NCBI GenBank assembly: GCA_025024175.1
Contig: QCXZ01000064.1
Location: forward strand, 52,969,325-53,033,324
Direction: 5' to 3'
DNA: 64,000 bases
Origin: Rhyzopertha dominica
Lineage: Eukaryota > Arthropoda > Insecta > Coleoptera > Bostrichidae
How positions within the stretch are numbered: the stretch's first letter is position 1; each line of letters begins with the position of its first letter. The notes under the pieces are model-generated. The model was not told the DNA's origin and ran no database searches. It saw nothing but the letters and a program-made list of their open reading frames with translations. Below are positions 44,554-55,485 of the stretch, in pieces. A program made the position numbers and the translations under genes.

Positions 44554-45009
44554 CATACAGTGTAACATTTCAAATTACCCCGTTTATCTTTATTCAATAT
44601 TAAAGTACAACAAGCTTCATCTCGTAGCTTAAAAGTGTATGTCCTTTCTGCCTGACTTTTTTTTGTGATCTTATCTTGAGGTGCAGCAAAATTTCCTTGC
44701 AAGGTAGTATCCACGTTGTGGAGACTAAATTAGAAATCTAAAAAGTCGTAACGTGCAATAACGGCTTGTACTATCTTTATATATTGACGTTACTGAAAAT
44801 TATGCCGTAATCTATCTCTACATTAAAGTATTTTGGCTCACTTCAAAGAGGCCGCACGCCACCAAAGGTAATAGCGTTAAATTTAAATTAATCATTTCTA
44901 CATTTCTGTTCTTTTTATCTAGGCCTCTAAATACTGACGCTTCATCATATCTTAATTTGACATCTGGCTTTCCTAATATACACCAAGGCAGGCGAAGTGA
45001 AAGCGAGAA

Positions 45010-45180
45010 TAGTAATTGTGGCCATCTATTAGCCATTAACCGTGTCACCCACCCGTCTCTGTTGGGAACCTGTACTCTGCACCTTATAGTGGGCGTTTAG
45101 AAACCGGCAGGGGCCCCAACGATGATGTCTGGCAAAAGTACTGTTTTTAAGCACATTAACAAAACTAAGTTTATGCCATG
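45010..45180 (+). repeat. Diverged direct repeat, copy 2
   Basis: Second copy of the unit at 44,391-44,553. Its last 30 bases also form the outer arm of the foldback that follows. Confidence 0.6.
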
Positions 45181-45312
45181 TTCTCTGTTTCAGAACAATA
45201 TGTGAACTATAACTGTGCTGAGGGGGCTTTATAGAGCTTATAAGCCGAAACAGCTATCCACATATTGTACTGATATAGACGACATGGCATAGATTTAATT
45301 TTGTTATTATGC
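45151..45312. repeat. Foldback with hammerhead-like core at its centre
   Basis: Three nested inverted pairs share one centre near 45,235. They are 45,151-45,180 with 45,283-45,312 (about 24 of 30 bases), ACAATATGTG 45,195-45,204 with CACATATTGT 45,259-45,268 (perfect), and GGCTT 45,225-45,229 with AAGCC 45,242-45,246. The central sequence CTGAGGG...GAAAC resembles a hammerhead core (CTGANGA...GAAA), but the last core A is G and no helix III or cleavage triplet is seen. The palindrome is certain; a ribozyme origin is speculative. Confidence 0.65.
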
Positions 45313-45849
45313 TTCAGAATTGCATTTCATTGCGGGCACCGGCGTAATAGTCACTGCTAATTAATAAAAGCTCAAAATTGATTGTACACCTTATAGTTTT
45401 GACACAAAGCAAAGAGCAGCAATATTGCATTAAGAGCATATCTATAATAGACATACACAGAAAAGCTCTGCAGTGGTATGATACAAATATTCCCTCGTAG
45501 CAAAAGCGGCAGTTTTTGTACTCATCCCAATAGACGCCATAATTAAGGGATCATCATCACGCAAAGTAACAACCACACGTGATGTCACACGAAAGCACAC
45601 GGTAATTACTTCTGGAGTGAATCGGTGAACGAAGTAATCAAACAGAACGCATTGCTTGCTCAAAGCGGAGCCGTTCAAACGGAATGAAAGGCTTATGGAG
45701 TAAATGCAAATTAGTCGACGTAAAGAACCATACTGAGTCTAAACATGCCGAAGGAGAAAAGTTTTCTAATTAAAACCGTGAATAGCGACTCACATGCGAT
45801 GCAGCCCCAACAAAAAGCTAATTCCAGAATGTGTAGGCCGCGCGCATCG

Positions 45850-46330
45850 TTCAATAGGTGCAATACCTGTTGTTTGTGTACACACGGCTAACCTTTGGGC
45901 AAACGCTACGGGTGGTTCCCTTAAAAAAGCACCGGTGACGGCCCCAAAACCCTTCCGTTATTAAAATACACGGATCCAGCAAAATTGGCGTTAACCGCTC
46001 GCGGCGATTAATTAAAAAAGGGAGAAGCCCATAATAAACTTTTAAATATTTCATCTTAATTTGGAGAGATACGCCAGGGGCAGATTTATGCGTCCAGTAA
46101 TGAACTAAAACGGGGACAAAAAGAACAACAATGCCCGTCGCGGATCTCAACCGAAAACTATGTATAAATATGGTTCGTTTCGTCCCCGAAGCGCCAGTTT
46201 CATCGGAGTCTATTCAATACGGTGCGCTGCATTGTTCCGTTTGGCTTACTCCTTAATGAATGAGGAAGTTTAATTTATATTGCCCGTAGCTAAGCTCGAT
46301 TTGTCGGTCTGCGACACATTAATAAGCGGA
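45850..46330. promoter_or_regulatory. GC-richer, high-complexity block
   Basis: Contains GCGATTAATTAAAAAAG (about 46,002-46,018), CCCATAATAAAC (about 46,028), GATTTATGCGTCC (about 46,083) and GTATAAATATGG (about 46,161), so ATTA-type, TTTAT-type and TATA-like words sit in unusually complex sequence. A 99-codon minus-strand frame here has no protein character. Possible enhancer or promoter; conservation is the test. Confidence 0.35.
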
Positions 46331-46928
46331 ATTTCAGAGACAGATATCTGTAGTTGGTAATTATTGAAATAATAAAATTCAGATTGAATGTGGACACACA
46401 GATATCATTAAAATATTGTGAAGTACAAAATCCTACCGTTATATTTCCGTAAATTTAAACACAGCATTGTTCTACAATACGCTCATTAGAATCTCCGTTT
46501 ACTTGTTTACTACTACATCAGGAAAGATAGAATTTCTATACTTTTGGGATAACTTAAGTACTAAAACCCAGTTCAACAGCTCATTTTCAAGCGGTCTTCA
46601 AAGTTTTATCAATATACCACCAAATATTTTAAAGTTAAAAGGCGTGCTTTCCCTAAAAAAAACTATATGCATCTCCTAGAGTTTTTCCATTGTATACGAT
46701 AGCTCATTAATCAAGCAAGATGTATCTGAAAACCAGAAGTTTAATATGGGATGAAAGTTGTTATCGGTAAGGTTATAAATAACAAAGAACAGCACCCCAT
46801 GGCTACTTACAAGCGCCCACAACAACAATTAATTACCTAAACGCCAGCTACATGTATTTTGAGAATGTATAATACAAAATATTGGACATATACCTGAGAA
46901 AAATCATGTTTGTCGTAATTTATCAGCA

Positions 46929-46972
46929 ATATAATATAATATAATATAACATAACATAACATAATATAATAT
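46929..46972. repeat. ATAAT/ATAAC pentanucleotide repeat
   Basis: About nine units of ATAAT with a central block of ATAAC variants. Confidence 0.9.
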
Positions 46973-47580
46973 AGCAATATATATATTGTAACCTAATTCT
47001 ATTAAAAAAGATAGCTGAGCCCATGGGAGGGTTTGCCGTTTTCTACTACAATCAAGAAAGGAAGAAATATAACGGCGTGCGGTTTACAAGCAACGCTATA
47101 ATAACTAACTGATAGTCACTAGGGTTATGTTTGATCTTTATTATGTTTGAGCAAATATAATATTTTCTTAAATAATGCCACTCGTTGTCAAAAAATTGCA
47201 ATATTTATGTTATTTACGATTATATTAAATACCACAAAATCCACCATATTAATTTAAAGCATACTTGAGTTATGGCATTTTAAGGATTTCTATCCCTCCT
47301 TTTCCGTAGTCACAGCAACTAAAACACATATTCAAACAAAACCTGTTAAGAAGTAAACNTAGATTTTAATGAGCTAATTTTAAACAAACACTGTATTGCA
47401 ACTTTTTGGAGAAAGAAACGATCTTCTGATGCGTCATATTAAATACGCCACCTAGCGGCAAAGTTACGTGCTTCATAATATTTCAAATTAAATCTTTGTA
47501 GCCATATTTCTTTAAAAAAATATAGCAAGATTTTACCACGATACATCTGCTACAGCATAAAAATTGTAAATAAGCAATTG

Positions 47581-47601
47581 AGGTCAGGTCAGGTCAGGTC
47601 A
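47581..47601. repeat. (AGGTC)4 pentanucleotide repeat
   Basis: AGGTC four times followed by A. This creates four overlapping AGGTCA words, the half-site of nuclear receptors, although the 5-base spacing is not a standard receptor arrangement. Confidence 0.9.
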
Positions 47602-49923
47602 TGCTATTTTTTATTTGCTTTAGAAAATTCTAATTGGACAGTGAATTCTACAGCTATGAGTGTTTCAATTTTCCTACCTAACTAAATCCTATAATTACTA
47701 ACTTCTGTCTAAGCTAGAAGGTCTGGATACAAAACGAGCCAGATCGCTAAAAATGAATGATATGGGATAATATGTTTACTGCAAAATCCACGTTGGCTCC
47801 AAAGTTGTTATAAACACAAAAATTCTATAAATGGTATTTGAAAGGCATTTTTATTGTCTACGTTATCGCATTTAGTAAGTAACTTTAAAATACATCGTCC
47901 GATTTCATTTACTAAGCGCGATTATTTAGATAATGATAGTGACTTTCAAACGAGGCGCATAATGACACACTTAATATTTTGGAGTATGGTGCGACGGCCA
48001 CGTCTTGAATTTCGACGTCGCCTGTAAGACGAAGTAGAAGAAGAAGTCTACCAGCTTAACGCGTTTATAGGTTAACATGGGAATAGCAGACGCCTTAGAC
48101 GCGCACTGCATGAATGGCGTATTCTTTATACAACTCCACAAGGATACAAAATGCGAAAAGATATTCGGTACAAACTAAAATCATTTTCAAAGATTGTGCA
48201 CTTGCCTATATCGGATAGCCAGCTTCTTATTCTATTTTTATTAAATATTACTCCTACTATATTAACTAAAGAGACATAGAGCTGTGACATTTCTATTCAA
48301 AAGAGTATAAAAAAGGCTCTATTAATGTTGTGTCTGTTTGAATTTCAAATTCTGCGCGCCACGTCGCGTCGCAGCGCCACTCCGGAAGGCTGGACTTTTC
48401 AAGAACCTCCACCAAGAACAACGCTAGTCATCATTCACTCGTAATTCGTAAGCGAACAGTGAGCGAAAAAGATCGTGCCGCTCAATAAAAAAGGCAGTGT
48501 GCGGGAATAAACAAAATAATTTTGGTTAAAACATGAACACACTGGCTCCCGCCACTGTAGTTTGAAAAATAAACGTTAGCATTCAAAAATAGAGTCCACT
48601 TTGAACAACCCCACAACAATTAATTTAAACCAAAATCGGAAGTAATTGTTTTGCGTCTTTTAATTCTTAGCTTTTAAAAGCAAATCACAATTTTTTTTCT
48701 CCTACCGTATTCGAAGTTGCACAAACAAACGGAATTGTTCAAACCATAACACGATACCTTTCTCCTATTTATAAAACCGTATGCTCACAAAAGCCCTTTC
48801 GAAAAGTCGAATGTCACTTTCCAGTCTTATTGACTTTTATTCACAATAAAAAAAAATATCTTATACTAAAACAAGGAACTTACCAGTTCCTTCCGGTAGG
48901 TATAACCAGAAGTTATGGCAGCTTGAGGATACAAAGGTTCGAATAGTACTATGTTTCTAAATTAGCTATAACAATATGATACGATTATTTAGATAAGCTA
49001 TTGAGCTAATATTATATGTATGATATCGTAGAAAATCTATCGAAAGCATTTAAAGTGACACACCATATTAAGTAAATGTGTTTATTTGGTTTTTTATTTT
49101 AATCCCTTTTATTCTTTACCTAATTCTGTTTATAGCTAAAACTTAGTTATATAGATCGCTAGTGACCTAGTTAACTTAATATACAGCACGGTAGTTGATA
49201 GATATCTACTATCGTGATAAACCGTAAACAAAATGTGGTTTTTGTGGTTTCTATGGGTTTACACAAATACTTCCACCTTTTTGCTAAGAATATTCTTTTT
49301 AATTTCTGGTTACTAAATGTATTCGAAATGTATTAAGCTTTTGACATCATCTGTTAATGTTATTTACACACGACTGTGTAAAAAAAAAGAAAAAAGAAAA
49401 TGTCGTCGTACCTCCCGCTGCCTTCTTAAAAGCTCTTTAGGTTTCTTTCATTCTGGGTAATATTAGGTTTAGCTTGCTAATGCAGAGCACTGNTTCCCCA
49501 CTCTGAAGCTAACACATTTCTCGGGGCATAAAATTTTTATGAAGCCATTAGTTGCGTCATTTTATAACACTCTCTTCGACACCCTGAATCTCAAGCTGTA
49601 GATTTGCAACACACACGATACTTTTATTATAAATGACGGTTCTCGTTATATAATTTGTTCCTGAATGTACAATAATCGATTAATTGTGATAAAATCTACA
49701 TATATTTTAAAGAAGTGTATGAGCGAAAGCTGTAATCCTTAACCTAAATATGCCGGTCTACCAAGGAAAGGAAGCGGTTAATTGGAAATAGTGTTTTACT
49801 ATCAACCACGGGTTAAGTTACAAAAGTTAGAATCTAAGATGGCATCACAGCTGGGTTTATGTGACATTTTATTTGAAAGCAGCTTACATTATTTACATCC
49901 TGTTTTCCGCGCTGGTTCCCACG

Positions 49924-50039
49924 TTGGTTATTTGACCTTGACGTTTCGACACTCATGTCGGTGTCTTCCTCAGAAGTAGCTCTGAAACTCTGAGGAAGAC
50001 ACCAACATGAATGTCGAAACGCCAAAGTCAAATAACCAA
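49924..50039. repeat. Inverted pair of hammerhead-like CTGAGGA...GAAACG units
   Basis: Arms 49,924-49,974 and 49,989-50,039 are 51-base inverted copies with a few mismatches and a 14-base spacer. Each arm, read outward from the spacer, has CTGAGGA (fits the hammerhead CTGANGA core), then a GACAC/GTGTC-type stem, then GAAACG followed by TC or CC. In the left copy GAAACGTC could give helix III only by pairing ACGT between two molecules. The units may be worn Penelope/retrozyme-type hammerhead sequences or an unrelated structured repeat. Confidence 0.6.
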
Positions 50040-50339
50040 TCATCGACCACGGAAGACTTCAAACCAAAATTATTTACATCCTTACGTTAGAAAGGAACTG
50101 GAATAATGTTATTTTTCAACGACCTTATCCGAAACTTCTCACTTAAGGCAAATGTTCTGAGCAAATGCAACGTGCACCGAGCTAGCTAATCTCGCTGGGT
50201 TATTCGTGGGAGTTCTAGGATGAAATTACACACTTCTCAGAATAAAGTAATACTTATTTGCCAGAATAAAAAAACATACATCAAAGTCAATACCCAAAAG
50301 CAAAACACATGCCCACTTATCTGTTGGTATCTCCAGTCC

Positions 50340-50660
50340 AATACGCGTCGCGACGTCGCCAGTGGCAGCACACGATGGCGGGGTGCGGGGATACGTATCG
50401 GCGGGCGAAGCGCTATGTGGTACGTCAGCGCCGTGTAGCAGGCTCCGTTTCCTGGCCTCTGCCACTCTCAGCTCACTAGACCAGTGCCACCAAACAAGCT
50501 TCTTCACCGGATCACAGTTAAAGCGTGACCTTGGAATACTCGTACTCCTTTCTTCCTTCTGTGGGGTCCTAGTAACAGCACTTTCTTTCTTCGCTGCCCA
50601 GTTCCCACTGACTCCTTCTCTCGCTGACCACCTGCTCCCTCTCTCTTCACCCGTCACCCC
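50340..50660. other. GC-rich block with long overlapping frames
   Basis: The most GC-rich 300 bases of the area. A 143-codon frame on the minus strand (50,226-50,657) and a 130-codon frame on the plus strand (50,362-50,754) overlap. Neither resembles a known protein, and the openness follows from GC content. It could be a transposon leader, a CpG-rich regulatory block or inserted foreign DNA. Confidence 0.3.
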
Positions 50661-50764
50661 TTTTCAAGATATTCTCCACCTTAGTTGTACCACCAATAGA
50701 GGGGCACACTCCCGGTTTTTGGGTTCAGTACAAACGTTTATCTTGTTCTGTTGAGAATTTTCTA

Positions 50765-51110
50765 TGTTATATTCAGATAACATATGGTTCCCAGTTTTTG
50801 GAGAATTTAAATGCATTTTGTAGCAAATGACTTTTAATCGAATTGTCGTGGTAAATCAAATGTCACAAGTATCTCGTTTAAATTCTGACAGTTTAATTTT
50901 TCTGAAATAGTTCAGGTGTGTCTTATAAGTTACATATTCGAAACGGAATTTACAATATAACTGGGCGCATCCACTAACATAATAAAGTTGCTGTTTATCG
51001 AGAGTAAATTATTTTTCATCAAAATTTACAGACCACAATGGAACATGAAGTACATCGTTTATTAATTCAAAGAGGGCATATAATGCCTAATAAAAAGGCC
51101 GTCTGTTTTG
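50765..51110. other. AT-rich stretch, no feature seen
   Basis: Separates the GC-rich block from the hammerhead motif; nothing recognised. Confidence 0.4.
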
Positions 51111-51121
51111 GTTAGCAAATT

Positions 51122-51170
51122 GGACGGCGTGACCGGTTTCGCTGTTTTTTGAGCTCATCAGATGGGAGAT
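51122..51170 (-). ncRNA. Hammerhead ribozyme motif with intact core
   Basis: On the minus strand CTGATGA (51,161-51,155) is followed by helix II (GCT...AGC around an A-rich loop, 51,154-51,141), GAAAC (51,140-51,136), a two-base CG loop and GTC (51,133-51,131). Thus all conserved core bases, a two-base-pair helix III and the normal GTC cleavage triplet are present; cleavage would follow the C at 51,131. Helix I is weak: the bases flanking the core pair only sporadically, so activity is doubtful. A mariner-type transposase remnant starts about 170 bases to the right on the other strand. Confidence 0.65.
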
Positions 51171-51329
51171 ATCGACTTGCCAACCTACAGATGGACCATT
51201 CTAAGTACTCATGTACGCACCAGCCCATGGCCATTATTGCAAGTGGATCTGTAGATGACGCTATGTATTTTTGTGCATTTTTTTAATGTACCTAAAGTGC
51301 TTGAACCACTCGAGACAACAATTGACGGT

Positions 51330-51825
51330 GCTTGATTTTATACATACGACATACAAAACACCACAGACAAAGTGGAGGTTAAAGGTAAATACAACTATGA
51401 AGCCAAAACTTTAGTGCGGTGTGTCATTTCTAAAACAGTATGTATCTCACAACCTTACATTGGCCGCGTTCGCAGAGAAACCTTATTTGAAGTTTTTTTC
51501 TGCCAAATATGTCTATCTAACCTGCATCGCATTTTAAACGCACAATATGCCCATGATGATATAATGTTTTGGCCTGATCTAGCTTCATGTCATTTTGCAA
51601 GAGTTAATTAGATACCAGTATAATGCAAATGTCCACAACTAATACAATCCTCCAAATATATCGCAAGCTTGACCAATAAGAGTATTTTTGTCAATATTGA
51701 GCAGCAAATCACATGACATGGGTTAGGAAGCTGCAAATCAAAACCAATTATAGCGCCGCATTTTTTATTTTGTGCAGAAAACGACCAATCAATAAAAATT
51801 GAGAGCCATTCAAGTTCCATTATAA
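51330..51825 (+). pseudogene. Tc1/mariner-type transposase remnant (C-terminal half)
   Basis: A plus-strand frame reads KGKYNYEAKTLVRCVISKT, ISQPYIGRVRRE and DIMFWPDLASCHFA (ending at 51,611). The last block contains the second catalytic aspartate in the FWPDLASCHYA motif of an insect IS630/Tc1/mariner-type family. After a stop, other frames continue with NPPNISQAxPIR (about 51,647-51,680), which in intact relatives carries the third acidic residue (RPIEDFW), and then EAANQNQLxRR (about 51,730-51,765). The acidic residue is lost (E to R) and stops and frameshifts abound. The N-terminal DNA-binding part and first aspartate are missing, and no terminal repeats were found. Confidence 0.75.
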
Positions 51826-51829
51826 TTAA

Positions 51830-53075
51830 TTTTAATATTAATTATTTTAATTTATCATATATTTTCTGAAAACTAACACCATACGTTAATTCTTAAGGTC
51901 ATCATCGGCTTAAGCACTTCAAAGTCCTTGTATTACTACCGCTTTCATTTAGTACTGCCACAGAGAACTCATCTTTACAGATATGTATAACAGCCTGTAC
52001 CAAACCTTGATAGCAGACACATGTGTTAACTCTATAGTGTTTCAAGCAGAGACTTGAATGTTGTCAACATGTTAGGTCAACCAAAGCACTTGTAAAGGCA
52101 AGAAAGCGCCCGCGCCGTTGTTCACAGTATATTTTGATTTCGATTACACTGCCGCCCTGGGTTTATTTTGTTATTTTTCTCAAAATTTTCTTCACCAATC
52201 GAAAGAGCACACTTTCTCGTTTCATATGATGCAGAGAGAAGTTAAATACCGGTAATAATAACAAGGATACAATTAATTGAAGCAACTGATGTAGCAATCG
52301 CGTAAGACAAATTTCGTTTTTTTTATCCCGTGCCCAAATCTGTTGCACGCCGCGCAGTGTGGCGCAGTCAAGAAGTATAAAGTCTCTGGTTTCGAGTGGT
52401 ATGCTGGTATGTATATTAAATACGAGTAAGTGTTTTGGCTTGCCTTCTCGTGAATGGGTGGTTATTTTAACATTTATGTAATTTAATCTACCAATCGTGG
52501 ATGTTCTTCAAGGTGAGGGGATAAAATTTCCTTGTTTGCGGTTTGAACCTCCAAACCCCACGCTATTCGCTCCCAAGTAATTTATTGTTACTTTGACCTT
52601 TAAACATCGACCTTTGATGTTGTCTACGTAAATATAAGTCATCTGTGGTATGACCGTAGCACTACTACGGGAACAATGTTTTGTAGGTGTATTAATTTGC
52701 ATTGGATAATTTAAGATGAAAGTCCTATACAGTTTACTAAAACTTTTGCCTACGGGCTGGGAACTACATTTTCACTATAAGCTTAAATACACAGCCAATC
52801 CTCAATTAAAGAGGCACCTAAAATATCAAAAAGTAGGTATACTTAATTTGTATATATGTATAAAACATTGAGTGATGTAGGCGCTTACGGAAAGCTTCTC
52901 CTGGGCAAATATTTACGCAAACAACTGGCAAAGCCAAGCGCTAAGAATAGACAGAAGTTCACTAGCTACTTCCACAACTTCGAGAGGTGCTTACCTCTGG
53001 AATGGAATAAATATTGATAGAAGCATCTCGCATTTGCGGTTTTAAAGTTGCTTTATTTGACTAATAGGCAAAAAC
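51830..53075. other. AT-rich stretch without supported features
   Basis: A TGGCGCAGTC word (52,360-52,369) resembles the primer-binding site of some Ty3/gypsy-type elements, but no long terminal repeat precedes it and no polyprotein follows. Frames on the minus strand (52,163-52,348; 52,508-52,702) were not recognised. Confidence 0.35.
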
Positions 53076-53079
53076 TAAG

Positions 53080-53420
53080 CTTCGCATGAGGTAGCGCCGG
53101 CAAGTCGCGATATAGGGCAACGGTTTCCGCAATCCGTCAAATTAGTTCTTTTAGGTACACCGCTAAGAAAAGCCATTCTGCTTTTTTCACGGACCATCAG
53201 CAGAAACGCCCGTCTAACTGGTCCTTTATTGAAATCATTAGGGAAACCGTCGCACTGACGGGATGACGATTAGACGGCCCATTTACCCCGCATGCGGAAA
53301 ATGATTTCAGACGTCATCCCGCGTCTCTCTCTCGCACGTCATGTGTGGCCCATAAAACAGTTTTCAGACGGAGGGCCATGAAATAGTTGGCGTTTTACAG
53401 CGCGGACCCGCTCCCGCTGT
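53080..53420. promoter_or_regulatory. GC-richer, high-complexity block
   Basis: Contains GAAATCATTAGGG, GATGACGATTAGACGG, GCCCATAAAACAG (a TTTATGGG word on the other strand, as bound by posterior Hox or Caudal-type proteins) and an inverted pair CGGGATGACG / CGTCATCCCG (about 53,259-53,268 and 53,311-53,320). It has no coding character. Candidate conserved enhancer by composition and motif density only. Confidence 0.35.
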
Positions 53421-53769
53421 CAGTAATGGGCGCCGGGAATGAAACGGGAAATAGAAGTGGAACTGGTTATAGTGCAATTTTAATATTAAAGTGCCAAGTT
53501 TTCAATTTCCTGTTATTGTTTGTTGAGGAACAAAAAGCGCGCAGCGGGCGGTTCGGTCCGGCCCCATGCGATTTAGATCGATACCCCCAAGATGATGTGT
53601 GTGGGTGTATTTGAATGCCTGTATAGAAGAACGTAAGGGTTTTAAGTAAATGACCTTCCGCTGATGCCGGGGCCGAAGCCGCATCTGTGAGTCAAATGAA
53701 AGTTTGTGGCGTACCGTTAGGGAAAAGCCTCGCCCCACGTCGAGGTTTTAAGGTTAAGGATGAAAATGA

Positions 53770-55250
53770 GAAGATAGCAACCCCCAAATACGAATGTAAA
53801 ATTTAAAACAAGCTCATTTGAATAAATATTAGCAGCAGAAGGTGCTCCAAAATCAATAACATTATATAAAGTCATTTTTTAAATAATCTTGGGAATTAAA
53901 GTTAAGATAACTACGGTTACCTCTGTTTCTTTATATAATAAGTTAAACAAATAGAAAATAAAATTAGTTGTTATAAAAATAATTGAAATTATAAATTCAG
54001 ATAAGGGACAATAGATAATAGATAAATAAGTTCCAATTTAGGTGATGATGCCGTAAAAACATAAAAAAGGCTACGTAATCGCCTACATGAAAACTGCTTT
54101 CTAATGAGTGACCTGTTATCTACTACTTTAGCACATACAGGGAGTCCCATTTTCGTTGTAATTACAAGGTATCTCGGTAACTACTAACGCTAGAGGGTTG
54201 CGGTTCGACATTATATTTTTTTTACTATTTTTGAGCTGTATCATGCCAATTATTATATGGTCCTCTGTTTTGCAGCTACAACCAACTTTTGAATAACCTT
54301 CCATTGTTTCATTCCTGAATATAGCGTTCAGGAAACATAGATAAAACGTCACTAAAAAACTGTAGAGATGTTTTTGATGGATATTTTTATTTTCAATCCA
54401 GTAGCGTCCTCAGAATAATTTAAGGGCGAAATACGAACTACAATTTTTAAATGGAAACCACAGTTGACGTTGCTAAGGTCAAGACCTAATTATTCCAATT
54501 AACAAGAATATTTATGTTGCTAGCCTTATCTTCAATAATTCTGGTATTATTCAAATTTTTCTTAATAAATTAATCAGATTTTTTAAGATGCTATGGGACA
54601 AGAAAATACATAATATTATATAATGTATTATCAAGTAAAAGTTTTTATCTAATTAAAATATATTTCCGATACGTACGTACGTGCAGTTTTTTCTTGGTAC
54701 ATATGTAAGCAGTGATGGCATGTAGCTAATGAAAGTCATTATTCATTTGGAAAGGTGTACCTATGTATTGTTTAACGTCACACTATATTCTCACTGATGC
54801 GGCTAGGTGACTGTCAGTTTTGTATTTATAGATGGCACGGTCGCCTAAATGTTCACTAACTTCTCATCAATGGCATTGGTTTATAGCTAAAACGAATTAT
54901 ATGGTAAGCTGTCTTCACTAGTTCTAAACTGCACTGACCAGTTTTAAAAATCATCAACGTTTTCTACAGTTAACTTTTTCTGTGATAATGAAGACGCTAA
55001 ATATTTGTTATCCCTCTTCAAGCGTTTGTTGCTACCAACGTAATTAAGTTATATTCCAATTCCTACATCAATATTGGTCCAAAAGGAAGTTCGTTTTAAT
55101 AATGTATGTGAGAGCTTTTGTCAAATAACCGATTTCTTCATACATATACATCAAGGTAAAGCTTCAGAACTTTATACCGACAATACATTAGGTAGGTGTT
55201 CTATGTAAGCGGGTTTGGCTTAAGTTGCAATATTTATTGAGCGTTTTACT
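53770..55250. other. AT-rich stretch with a mariner-like terminus
   Basis: ACATACAGGGAGTCCCATTT (54,133-54,152), followed by GTATCTCGGTAACTACTAAC, closely resembles the ends of insect mariner-like elements (ACAGGGTGTCCCATT... and a GATATCTCGGAAACTA block). No partner end or transposase was found with it. The rest is featureless. Confidence 0.4.
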
Positions 55251-55485
55251 ATAGCTAGGTTTGTACTATAGCTATCTGTACACGAGAGAGACAGATAATT
55301 TATTTCATCCTGCTTACGGAGTAGACTCTTCGATGCTATCGACAGGAACCTGCTCTAGGTCGATGTCTATCACAGGTATAGACCGCTTAGCTCGCAGAGT
55401 TCCGCTTAGATGGCACCAAGGGCATCAGCTCTCTTATACACCAGTCCGCCCGCCGTGGTTAAAGGCGACGTTCTGCTTTGGGCAA

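Larger units (their letters stand above)
46340..49900. other. Long stretch with only simple repeats
   Basis: Apart from the two simple repeats listed separately, no transposon protein or gene was found. A frame around 47,985-48,060 (MVRRPRLEFRRRL, then a stop, then DEVEEEVYQLNAFIG) is mildly coding-like but not recognised. The segment 48,340-48,560 has more CG words. N bases at 47,359 and 49,493. Confidence 0.35.

Noticed and set aside
45851..46150. 99-codon frame on the minus strand
   Set aside because: No protein character; better explained as a conserved-type non-coding block.
50226..50657. 143-codon frame on the minus strand
   Set aside because: Openness follows from high GC; the opposite strand is equally open and no protein family is recognised.
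52360..52369. Possible LTR-retrotransposon primer-binding site TGGCGCAGTC
   Set aside because: No terminal repeat ends just before it and no gag or pol similarity follows.
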